NCBI GenBank assembly: GCA_942159475.1 | Contig: OW804094.1 | Coordinates: 22,295,323-22,359,322 of the forward strand | DNA length: 64,000 nt | Source of the DNA: Sthenelais limicola | Taxonomy: Eukaryota > Annelida > Polychaeta > Phyllodocida > Sigalionidae | Reading direction: 5' to 3' | Part shown: piece after piece, positions 10,701 through 18,647 of the stretch | How positions within the stretch are numbered: the first letter of the stretch is position 1 | Layout: each line of letters begins with the position of its first letter | Made by a program: the position numbers and the translations under genes | Notes under the pieces: generated by a model | What the model saw: the letters and a program-made list of their open reading frames with translations, nothing else | What the model was told of the DNA's origin: nothing | The model's database searches: none

Positions 10701-12459
10701 GGATGAACATGTGTTAGCAGTTTTACCTTGGTGGGGGCGGGGGGGGGGCGGGTATAGATTGGGTTTTCAGGTTAGAGATAGGCTATATGTGTATAGGGGA
10801 ATCTAAAGTAGTGAGTTATATGTTTTGTGTGTATAGTACATAATAAAGGGACAAAACAGATAAATATAGACAAAATAGGTATACAGACTTCTAGATTAAA
10901 TCCACTTCTCCCAGATGTTACCTTCTCTCAAGGCAGAGGCTACTTTGAGTTTAGATCCATTTCATACAGTGTAAACTTAAAAATTAAAATTAAACAGATA
11001 AATACAGACAAAATAGGTATACAGACTTCTAGATTAAATCCACTTCTCCCAGATGTTACCATCTCTCAAGGCAGAGTCAACTTTGAGTTTAGATCCATTT
11101 CAGACAGTGTAAACATAAAAATTAAAATTAAACAGATAAATATAGACAAAATAGGTATACAGACTTCTAGATTAAATCCAGTTCTTCCAGACGTTACCAT
11201 CTCTCAAGGCAGAGTCAACTTTGAATTTAGATCCATTTCATACATTGTAAACATAAAAATTAAAATTAAACAGATAAATATAGACAAAATAGGTATACAG
11301 ACTTCTAGATTAAATCCAGTTCTCCCAGACGTTACCATCTCTCAAGGCAGAGTCAACTTTGAGTTTAGATCCATTTCATACAGTGTAAACATACAAATTA
11401 AAATTAAACAGATAAATATTGACAAAATAGGTATACAGACTTCTAGATTAAATCCACTTCTCCCAGATGTTACCATCTCTCAAGGCAGAGTCAACTTTGA
11501 GTTTAGATCCATTTCATACAGTGTAAACATACAAATTAAAATTAAACAGATAAATATTGACAAAATAGGTATACAGACTTCTAGATTAAATCCAGTTCTC
11601 CCAGACGTTACCATCTCTCAAGGCAGAGTCAACTTTGAATTTAGATACTGTAAACGTATTAATGTTCACGCAGTATTTATTTTCGCGATTTTCGCGCACA
11701 CCCTTATGTGCGCGAATTTAAATCCTGCGCGAACCTATAATTATTACATAAACAAAGTGTGAGGCTTCCTTGCTGCACGAATTTAAATCCGCGCGAAAAG
11801 GTATTAAAGTACTTAGTGCGCGAAAATTTATCCGCGCGAAAATAAATACGTTTACAGTACATTTCATACAGTGTAAACATAAAAATTAAAATTAAACAGA
11901 TAAATATAGACAAAATAGGTATACAGACTTCTAGATTAAATCCAGTTCTCCCAGACGTTACCATCTCTCAAGGCAGAGTCAACTTTGAATTTAGATACAT
12001 TTCATACAGTGTAAACATAAAAATTAAAATTAAATAAAAATTAATCGCCGAGACCTTTGGACATCCTCAGTGAAAATATCTAAATGTCTAACTTAGGCCT
12101 TGACATGACAGTCTCGATTTAAATTCCTATTTGTAAAATGAACCGGCAGTTCTCCACCCGTTTTTTTTGTTAAAGAATGTTTTATTTCTAATGTTTTTCA
12201 TGTTCATATAAGTTAAAGTTTAGATAAAAGTCCCGTTTAATATAGCCTTTAAATTCATATAAAACTATTTTTTCAAGCAGTAACTTGAAGAGATTAGACG
12301 ATAGGTCTAGTGTCATTTAATTGATTTCATTTCTGCTTTAATAAATATTTTATGATTTCTTCTCAGGAACAACTAGATAAAATACAGAACCAACAACAGG
12401 ATGTGGCCAAATCTACCCAGTCCGTGCAGAAGGAAAGTAGAATCTGCTCAATACAATAA
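523..12459 (+). CDS. Unidentified coiled-coil protein gene, 3' part (nine exons)
   Basis: Nine exons, each bounded by AG/GT and with matching phases, join into one frame: 523-643, 2095-2269, 3069-3124, 4318-4436, 6424-6582, 7734-7803, 9437-9559, 10151-10255, 12367-12459. Together they give 339 residues plus stop; the N-terminus lies left of the window. The first part is acidic and Ser-rich with low complexity, the middle (exon 6424-6582) is basic and Pro/Ala/Lys-rich, and the last three exons (about 107 residues) are Glu/Lys/Gln-rich with heptad spacing, as in a coiled coil. No catalytic motif is visible. The layout resembles cytoskeletal or centrosomal adaptors, but I do not recognise the family, and that is inference only. 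Exon order and phases are strong evidence that the gene is real; a small exon missed in a long intron cannot be excluded. Confidence 0.8.
644..1207. other. Intron sequence without recognised feature
   Basis: AT-rich intron of the coiled-coil gene between its first visible donor and the 70-bp tandem array. I see no gene or clear mobile element here, only short A/T runs and AATATAG-type repeats near 865-895. Confidence 0.5.
1208..2110 (+). repeat. ~70-bp tandem array containing a copied 3' splice site
   Basis: Twelve intronic units of about 69-73 bp, then a thirteenth that runs into exon 2095-2269. Each unit holds 'gttgcccag' (or gttgcacag) followed by ATACCCGCCTGGTTGA, the same acceptor and first 16 exon bases as the true exon (real junction 2094/2095, gttgcgcag). 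In intronic units the exon-like piece is followed by TATTAAAC and reaches a stop in the exon's frame. The short minus-strand ORFs across the array follow from its periodicity and are not genes. Confidence 0.9.
2095..2269 (+). CDS. Coiled-coil gene exon starting inside the tandem array
   Basis: Phase 0 start after 'gcag', donor gtgagt at 2270. Encodes 58 codons plus one base, beginning IPAWLKEELAHSEKDLND and continuing acidic and Ser-rich. Its first 16 bases belong to the last unit of the 70-bp array. Confidence 0.8.
2328..2510 (+). repeat. Three-copy ~61-66-bp tandem repeat
   Basis: Units begin 'gggaaaacatggaaaata' and end 'aatgccttaaatca'; three copies with small length differences in the T/C-rich middle. 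It abuts a MITE-C fragment on its right. Confidence 0.8.
2512..2766 (+). mobile_element. MITE-C family, left-truncated copy
   Basis: Matches the copies at 7346-7689 and 33188-33531 from 'ctgacatacaaat' to the terminal CCCCT. The left terminal repeat is missing. It keeps the YY1-like AAAATGGCGGCT near its right end, while the POU-octamer part of the terminus is degraded. Confidence 0.75.
3069..3124 (+). CDS. Coiled-coil gene exon (56 nt)
   Basis: Acceptor ttccag, donor gtaagt. Two bases complete a Thr codon, then 18 codons, rich in Asn, Ser and Arg. Phases match both neighbours. Confidence 0.7.
3292..3342 (-). ncRNA. Hammerhead-ribozyme-like motif (type I, PLE style)
   Basis: Minus strand: CTGAAGA core (3332-3326), stem II GGATC/GATCC with GAGA loop (3324-3311), GAAA (3310-3307), then CGTC with predicted cleavage after C3303. 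Flanking strands 3333-3340 and 3302-3295 pair as stem I with one mismatch and one wobble. Position 7 of the hammerhead core is free, so CTGAAGA is allowed. The minimal stem III (AC/GT) resembles hammerheads reported in Penelope-like elements; it probably marks a degraded tail of one (inference). Confidence 0.6.
3596..3832 (+). mobile_element. MITE-A copy
   Basis: About 237 bp with imperfect inverted ends: starts gggtcagattttcag, ends with its complement (cattttctaaaaatcggaccc). Family copies occur throughout the window in both orientations; flanking TA/AT suggests a Tc1/mariner-type element without coding capacity. Confidence 0.85.
4072..4305 (+). mobile_element. MITE-A copy ending 12 bp before an exon
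   Basis: Full-length but diverged copy. Its right terminal repeat contains ttctgac (A at 4292), 25 nt upstream of the acceptor AG at 4316-4317, where a branch point is expected. Confidence 0.8.
4318..4436 (+). CDS. Coiled-coil gene exon (119 nt)
   Basis: Acceptor gaacag, donor gtttgt at 4437. Phase 0; 39 codons plus two bases; contains a run of six serines. It lies between a MITE-A copy on the left and a LINE insertion 21 bp to the right. Confidence 0.75.
4458..6013 (-). mobile_element. 5'-truncated non-LTR retrotransposon (LINE) fragment
   Basis: A ~1.56-kb minus-strand insertion flanked by a 15-bp target duplication, TGTTGCAATTAAATT, at 4443-4457 and 6014-6028. Its 3' end is the T-rich left side on the plus strand. 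Only the C-terminal part of the ORF2 protein remains, so it is 5'-truncated, as usual for target-primed reverse transcription. Confidence 0.85.
4681..4727 (+). repeat. Poly-T then poly-G tract
   Basis: More than 30 T followed by about a dozen G, inside the LINE 3' region. Confidence 0.9.
4753..6021 (-). pseudogene. LINE ORF2 C-terminal remnant with one in-frame stop
   Basis: One minus-strand frame runs from about 6021 to the stop at 4753-4755, interrupted once by TAA at 5674-5676. The downstream 296-residue part contains a zf-RVT-like pattern (FQYRILHRS, then CSYC and IIHFFVECPETNKLW: C-x2-C...H-x4-C), typical of the region after the reverse transcriptase in L1/Tx1-like and related LINEs. 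The RT catalytic core itself is absent. The single nonsense codon and otherwise clean frame suggest a fairly recent, dead copy. Clade assignment is uncertain. Confidence 0.8.
6100..6256 (+). mobile_element. Degenerate MITE-A remnant
   Basis: Recognisable inner blocks (aattctgctagatttt, aattctaggtagatttgag, gtgaaggcgaatta) in the usual order, with eroded ends and an internal deletion. Confidence 0.55.
6424..6582 (+). CDS. Coiled-coil gene exon (basic, Pro/Ala-rich)
   Basis: Acceptor cctccag, donor gtaagt. One base completes a Ser codon, then 52 codons and two bases. Very Lys/Arg/Pro/Ala-rich, likely a disordered basic linker. Confidence 0.8.
6646..6906 (+). mobile_element. hAT-like MITE with iterated ACTTGCCC/GGGCAAGT
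   Basis: 261 bp, ends CAGGGCTCGAAAA and TTTTTCGAGCCCTG, flanked by the direct repeat AGTTCAG (6639-6645 and 6907-6913). CAGGG termini and a 7-8-bp duplication fit hAT. The interior is made of repeated GGGCAAGT words in both orientations, forming several small hairpins. A second copy lies at 31271-31549. Confidence 0.8.
7303..7711 (+). repeat. ~40-bp tandem duplication, second unit split by MITE-C
   Basis: The segment ttgattttatcctaattatg...gacacac occurs intact at about 7291-7325. A second copy is split at cctaat|tatg by the element 7346-7689, continuing attatgatattgttgacacac after it. Confidence 0.75.
7346..7689 (+). mobile_element. MITE-C family, complete 344-bp copy
   Basis: Ends AGGGGAGTTGCATG and CATGCAAATCCCCT; a 2-bp AT duplication is shown by the intact neighbouring copy of the target. 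The same length as the copy at 33188-33531. Carries AAAATGGCGGCT (YY1-like) and ATGCAAAT (POU octamer) at its right end. Confidence 0.85.
7734..7803 (+). CDS. Coiled-coil gene exon (70 nt)
   Basis: Acceptor ttttcag, donor gtatgt; one base completes a Gly codon, then 23 codons, ending in phase 0. Confidence 0.75.
7804..9436. other. Intron, nothing further recognised
   Basis: AT-rich intron of the coiled-coil gene. Short ORFs on both strands (8077-8415 minus, 9091-9315 plus) have no recognisable content and intron-like composition. No mobile element family of this window is seen here. Confidence 0.5.
9437..9559 (+). CDS. Coiled-coil gene exon (Glu/Lys-rich)
   Basis: Acceptor ttggtag, donor gtaagt. 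Phase 0, 41 codons; begins ALMAELERLKEEKKRTEERL, a clear coiled-coil segment with hydrophobic residues at heptad spacing. Confidence 0.85.
10151..10255 (+). CDS. Coiled-coil gene exon
   Basis: Acceptor attccag, donor gtaaaa. Phase 0, 35 codons; continues the coiled coil (AQEAKLKDEISMLKGELQHQ). Confidence 0.85.
10724..10755 (+). repeat. G-rich tract
   Basis: Runs of G (ggtgggggcggggggggggcggg) able to form a G-quadruplex on the plus strand; intronic. Confidence 0.6.
10854..12035 (+). repeat. 138-bp tandem repeat, seven copies
   Basis: Seven copies of a 138-bp (46-codon) unit; the sixth is split by a 210-bp MITE. Because 138 is a multiple of three, one frame stays open for six copies (10827-11762, 311 codons). 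No family is recognised and the array lies in an intron, so I treat the ORF as a by-product of periodicity. Confidence 0.85.
11648..11857 (+). mobile_element. 210-bp Tc1/mariner-type MITE inside the tandem repeat
   Basis: Perfect 13-bp inverted ends CTGTAAACGTATT / AATACGTTTACAG flanked by TA. The sister repeat unit at about 11990 has the uninterrupted site (gatacatttc), proving the boundaries and the TA duplication. The interior is rich in CGCG-containing words unlike the surrounding intron. Confidence 0.9.
12367..12459 (+). CDS. Coiled-coil gene last exon
   Basis: Acceptor tctcag, phase 0, 30 codons then TAA at 12457-12459. Gln/Lys/Ser-rich C-terminus. Confidence 0.8.
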   Translation, partial: EQLDKIQNQQQDVAKSTQSVQKESRICSIQ

Positions 12460-15400
12460 ATTGCTCAGGGGCGTACATTCAACGAGGAAGATACTTCTTT
12501 GACTCAGATTGGAAACTTTAACCACTCGTCCACCACAATATTCTTCCTAACTGCTAAAATTGATGTATCTGAAAAATAGAATTGTCGTGATGATGAAAAT
12601 GAACTACATACACTCCCGATTTATCTGATGGAAAGTTCTTAATTGCAATCGGGGAGGTATAGTGGATTTGCTATTCACAGGATCCGATTCCCCTTCCTTC
12701 CTCTTCAAACTGCTACCATGCAAAAGGATAATATTGATTTATACCTGCCTTTGATAACATAAACAATGTCTGGGAAAAGAATTGTGATATAAGGTGTTGC
12801 ATAAAAAAATATCAGGAAATCGATTTCTTCCTGTATTGGCCAATGTTCTCTGTATTATATATACAATATGTATCGTACTTCAAAGCGCGTTAAATTAAAA
12901 CTATTTTGAAGCACGTTCGTACCAAGCTACACAAATCCATTTAAGATCATTTGAGTTAAAATTCGTCTGCCCTTCAGATGTTCCAATGTAAATATGCATG
13001 TGCATTACATTATTAACATACTATGAGCAAGTAAGACTTCACCTTTCTCACAAACGAGTTCATAGATTATTTATATGCGCTACAAATAATGGCGAAAATT
13101 TGTAAAAAAGAATGTTGCTTAATATTTGTATGTCAGATCTGATCTGAATCCATTCCAGCATGCGCTGTAACATAAAGCCCCTATTCAGAGCTGAGAAGGC
13201 CAATATTGAATACATAAACGAGCCTGTGATCAGGAATATCAGCTGTATTTTAGTATTATATTGGCATGGATTTTGTACTTGGATATTCACTGCTGGAAAG
13301 CTATATTTTGATCCTTTTGCTATTAGTTTTGGATGACCGTCGATTTTCCCCACGTTTGATTCTATGGGGTAGGAGGTTAATTTCTATCTTTATAATCTAA
13401 CTCAGATGTTTTCATCACTGTCATGTAGAGTGAGAACTGACTGATATAGTATGTGGTAACCGATAACAATGTCTATAATATTGAGTTGAAACGGGTGATT
13501 GGATCCGAAGTTATACCTGGTGTCTTTTTTCGGATCCAGGCTAATAATATCTTATGTGCCAGGGTTTATGTACTGTTACTGTAGGACCACAGCTTTGGGA
13601 TATAAGCTGAATCAATGAACAAATTATTTATTTTTCTTGATACAAATTATTCAAGTGGTTACATGTGCAACGGTTTGGGTATAAATTCTCTAAGACATCT
13701 AAACATGTTATTCTTACACTTGTAACATCTTATCAAAATATATTATATTACGTATGTACTTTATTAGCTGTCCACTGAATCAAATAGATTGTACTTAGAA
13801 GTGTTTTCATTTTCTTGAACCCATTTCAAAAGGAATTCTATTTGTATCAAGATGTATTGCATTCTATACTTTTACTGAATTTAGCTGATTGGAAATTATC
13901 TAGAGAAGATATATTATACCTGTTTCATCATGTATCCATTCCGTCCACTTATAATGATGTAGAACCTACATGATACATCTATAATCTAGGCAAAAAAAAA
14001 TATAGGTGTGTTTCCGATTTATCTGCCTGAAAACTAGGTAGGGGGTGGGTGGTAACTTTTTTTTAAAAATTTTATTTTTAAGAAACCACCTCCCAGGAAC
14101 TCAAAAAAAATGTCTATTTTATAACAATAGTTGTTTTAAGCATGAGAGTTCCGGGTTAGGAAAACCCGTTTTCCCGCTTTTATAAGCTTTTTTTGTCAAA
14201 AAAAAAGGTAAGATATGGTAAAACAAAAATCAGGTTTGGTAAAATAAAATTGTAGGTAGGGGAAAGTTTTTCTAGGTAGGGGGGGGGGGTAATACGGAAA
14301 CACACCTATTTTTTGGGGGGCCTATAACTCTAGGGAGAATTTAAAAGGGGACCATTTATTCTATTGAATATTGTGCTCTCTATAGTTGGAAATTCAAAGT
14401 GCAAATCCTTACAAAACGTAGCTGGCAGGCCGGCATTGAATATTACCATATTACCTGCTCTCGGACGAATGCGATGGATCCTTTAAAAAGGATCTCGACG
14501 AGCATTCCCGTTAGAAAAATAGCTGTGCCAAATAAGGGCATGCAGAGGTGCCAACTATTAATTACCATCTCAGCGTAATGATTACGATTTTGAGCATCTT
14601 AATTACTATGGCATTACGATCTGTGAGTGTGTGACAGATATATACGATTCGGGGTTAATTTTTCTCATTGGCAAAATCCTCTTCAAATATATATACTCTT
14701 TTGGTGTGTCAGTGATGAAAATAGACCAATGTTCAAAATTAGAGAACGCTGCCTTAAATGGGAGTCTTTTTTTTAGTGTTGTTTAATTGGTATGCTCTTT
14801 CCTATTGTATTTCAAATTCATTCCGCCATCAGAGAGTTGGTGTGAATTAAATATAGACAGCATTCTGCCTTGATCTCCAACCACGGTGATTTTTAGTTTG
14901 CACGAAAATATTTATAGAAATTAGAAACTTAGCCCCTGGAATTATTTGTTTTCATATACGACATGAACTCGTGAGCAACATAGTAATTTGAAAGACAACA
15001 AGTGTTTCAACAGATATCTCAATTCAATATGATTCTATGATTTAACGATTAAATTGTTATCCTTTAATTTAGTTTGAATATCTGAAAATATCATTTAATT
15101 CATGTGAACGTATATTCAATACAAACAAATACTTATATATTTTCCTATATAGGGATCGAGGCAAACCTGAGAGCAAAGACTAAATTTTCTGCTCCCTCAT
15201 ATCTACCACATTGGTGTCATGTAATGTCCAGAAAAGCTGATTAATGTCTTGAACACTGGCAAGTAAAAACCGAAAGAAGAAAGAAATGTTGTATTTGCAA
15301 ATTAGCAAGAGACTACAGAGATGTAAAATTCTGAATTGTTCTATTCATCGCGCACATGGCTGTTAGTGGTACAATGTGTTAGCAAATGTTGGACGTGATT

Positions 15401-16036
15401 AACTGCTCGTTTTATTTCCCAGTTGATGGATCATGTTTTTATTTGCCGAGTTACGGTAACCTGCAAATGATGCTATTGTTGTTGATGTAAAAATGGCTGC
15501 TGCTGCACTGACTGTTGATACTCAGGTGTTGTGTTCAATGTGCTGGTTCACTACTGAAGCAACCCACTTTAACTGAAGTTGACTTTGGGTGGAGATAAAG
15601 CTACTGTAGTAAGATAGAATACATATGATAAATAAACTCTTTGTTGAAGATGGACCTACTGTTGTGCTGAAGACCATGAATGGATTCCCAAGTCTTTTAT
15701 TTGGAGGATAAGGGTCAAAGTTTGGACCATTTTTAGTGATGCATAATGAAAATAACCCTGTAATTCACCGATAGCTATATAACTGTATTGATATTGTGTA
15801 AAATTATTTCTCTAATCTTTTTCTTTTTGCAAAGTGTATTATTCAGAATATGTTTAGGGGGCTCAAACCCTAGCTATATATTGGATTCCTTACTTAATAT
15901 GAGGTTTTGAATTTCCATTTAGAAAACTGAGAGAAGGGAGTGGGGGGGGGGGGGTAATTATAATGTTTTTGTTTGGTACATTGCTCAATTCCGTCCGTTT
16001 GTATTTGTGCTTTCCACAATCGTCTAGGATGCTTTG

Positions 16037-16274
16037 TGGGTCAGATTTTCAGAAAATGTACAATTGGCAGCTGTACACATTTAGTAAATTCTGCTAAATT
16101 AGGCTGCAATTTGGTCAATAATAGGTAAATTCGAGTATATTCCGCATTGCATTGATTCTAGCAATATGTTTCGTTAGGTTGAACTGTATTTTGAACTTTA
16201 TTTTCGTCTGAAATTTGGGTTATTTGAGAAGATTAATGAAGTGGAATTGTACATTTTCTGAAAATCTGACCCAT
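16037..16274 (+). mobile_element. MITE-A copy
   Basis: Complete copy from gtgggtcagattttcag to aaaatctgacccat, very close to the copy at 3596-3832. Confidence 0.85.
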
Positions 16275-17114
16275 GTATTCAATCGGTTGTTTTATCCTGA
16301 CTTTCGTCATGAAGTTATCCCATAGGTACATTTGAGATATTTAACAAATTAAACAATAATGGTGATTATGTACACTTATGCCATGTAGCTATCTTATTCT
16401 TACATTCCAGAATCTAAACATTCGCCTTTTGGCCCTGGAACATACTTTTGTATGCACTAAAAGTACCTCTTTTCACGTGTCAGAATCCTGTATCTATAAA
16501 ACGGAATGTATATATCTAAAACCGTCCACCTGCACAATAGTATTTCTGACATATCAGAACACATGATATCAAGGTTTATTTTTGCTGTTGTGCATGTTTT
16601 ATTCCCGATGGTTAATTTTCCTGTCATTATTTTTCACTAGCTGCTATCCAAAAGTATATTCAGTTTGGTGTTATAAACAATATATACAGTAGCCTAATCG
16701 CGGTCGTTGATAGATATTTCTAAGTGTGATAATAACGATCGGGAACTCTGTTGAACAAAGTTATTTTTGTATAGTTGGATTTGTTGATGTGTTTTTAATT
16801 TTTGCTATTAAGTTATGATGTGTGTTTTCCTTGTATGATACCATTTCCTTTAACCTGCCAAGTGTTGTCCTATTATATGTCATTTGTTTAGTTTAGGGTA
16901 ATAAGAAACTGATGCTGTTATATATAAAAATGTATCTAAAGATTTCGTATACCGGTTATCCTAATAAAGATGTGTGACATTTAATATACCTCCCTGCCAT
17001 ATTTTGAATTCACTTATGTCTAAGCCATGGTCCACATTTGTTTTTCCAATATTACGTTCCATTTTTGTTGCAGTTCACTGGGGCTTCTTGAGGCTGAATT
17101 GATGTGGTACACAT

Positions 17115-17524
17115 GGGATGTGTTTCAGGAAAATGAGTCATTAATCGCAAAATTGATATTTTTCAAAGCCTTTTTTTCACAAGATCTCATTATTGAAATG
17201 TTCTGAGTTTTAGAGGGTTTAGTACTTATAGTCATATAAATCCATGCAACAAATTTTAGGACATTGAATTAAATATATCTTTGCGTTTTGAAGGCCTCCA
17301 TATTGATGATGTTTGGTTACTTTACTGGTAATTATCCACCCAGAAACATTGCAAACTTTTTTTTTCAAAAATAAAAATACCAAACTTAAAATATAGAAAT
17401 ATATATTAAGTGTCCCAGTGTTTACTATCATTTGAATCCCCTTGATCTCCTCTTTTCAAATATGATGGTATCACAAAATCCATTTTTTGCGACTTATGGC
17501 TCATTTTCGTAAAACGGATCACAT
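17115..17524 (-). mobile_element. MITE-B copy (~410 bp)
   Basis: Inverted ends: ATGTGTTTCAGGAAAATGAG on the left and the complement (GCTCATTTTCGTAAAACGGA) on the right. Its interior is the reverse complement of 43974-44277. Other copies: 44731-45147 and 53609-61020. Confidence 0.8.
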
Positions 17525-18027
17525 TAATGTGGAAACATAGCTGTGCAAAATAACGCAATGATTTTACTATTCACCAAGCATGAAAAGGAAAACATTCAAT
17601 GTCTGCACAAATCCATTAATTAATGCAATGTTGAATATTAAAATACATGTCCTTCCTCAGAGTTGTATTTATAATATAACTTTCACGTTTATAAATATGG
17701 GCATTATTAGCGTGAAAATATAAAGGACCAAATTTGTGTGCAATGTTTTGCTGCCTTATAGAAAGAACTCCTGTTAAACATCGTGTTTTTATTATCTCGG
17801 GGTTCCAGCCACGCAGTCTAATATTGTGCCACCGACTCAGCGAAGCTGGATACACTTTACTGTTATGTACTGTCAATATGTATTGCAATAAAATGTGACT
17901 TTACCATAAATACAGCTGTGATTCGTTGTCTTGATACTACCAATATAAAATAAGTTAACATTGGAAGTTCTAGCCCCGATGGCAGGTTGAGAGGAATAAA
18001 CATTTTTTTTAATAATTGAAAATTCTG

Positions 18028-18077
18028 TACGCCCCCGCCACCCCCCCCCCCCCCACCCCCCCCCCCCCCCACACACA
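18028..18077 (+). repeat. Poly-C / AC tract
   Basis: Almost pure C run with a few A and G, then ACACACA; on the minus strand a G run. The glycine-rich ORFs there are artefacts. Confidence 0.9.
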
Positions 18078-18329
18078 CAAATTCATGATATTATGATTAA
18101 TAGCTCTATTTTAATGTAGGCTTACGGCATTACAATAACACTTATAGTGAAGCATATTCCTACCTAGTTGAGATCTGTAGGTTTGATACGCGGATTTTAT
18201 ATCTTTAACAAAATAAAGTTACCAATGATTCTTGTGGATTCTGGTTCCTTGAAACATGCTAAAATTACCCCCGAGATACAACTCCTACAAATCTAGGGCT
18301 AAATGTAACTTGGCTAGTGGTCATGGCAC

Positions 18330-18551
18330 CTGCAGTGCCTCAAACGCGCCCCTTTAAAGCGAGCGGGAAAGTCTCGACACTGGCTCCAACTATCGGTAGC
18401 TAGAGTAGCGAGACGCCGGACTTGGCCGAACTGCCGACGGAAACGACCGAAGGCACCACGTGACCAGCTGTTGTATTCATAATGGCGGACCAAGGCTAAA
18501 CGTAGAGACTGCCTCGATGATAGGCCTCCAATCTTGTGTTAAAACCGTTCC
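18330..18551 (+). promoter_or_regulatory. Probable ASXL promoter and 5' UTR
   Basis: Unusually CpG-rich for this window just upstream of the first ASXL ATG. Contains CACGTGAC (E-box, 18457-18464) and ATAATGGCGGAC (YY1-like, about 18477-18488). There is no obvious TATA box. The transcription start cannot be fixed from sequence. Confidence 0.5.
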
Positions 18552-18647
18552 ATGACGCTCATAATACACAAGATGCAATCTGAATACATCAAAGATAAAT
18601 CTGCGAAGAAAAGGAAAGGAAGAACATGGGTCGAAGCGGCAAGAATG
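18552..18647 (+). CDS. ASXL: ASXL exon 1
   Basis: Start ATG 18552 (or 18573) to donor gtaagt at 18648. Encodes the basic N-terminus and the first HARE-HTH residues ([13 protein letters not shown]). Confidence 0.85.

Larger units (their letters stand above)
12460..18330. other. 3' UTR and intergenic sequence
   Basis: Nearly 6 kb without a supported gene. It holds the 3' UTR of the coiled-coil gene (end not determinable; AATAAA occurs in AT-rich stretches, e.g. near 15631 and 16962), one MITE-A, one MITE-B, and several homopolymer runs. Short ORFs (13060-13353 minus, 16378-16566 plus) lack family signatures. Confidence 0.5.

Noticed and set aside
17863..18078. Glycine-rich ORFs on the minus strand
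   Set aside because: They translate a poly-C tract.
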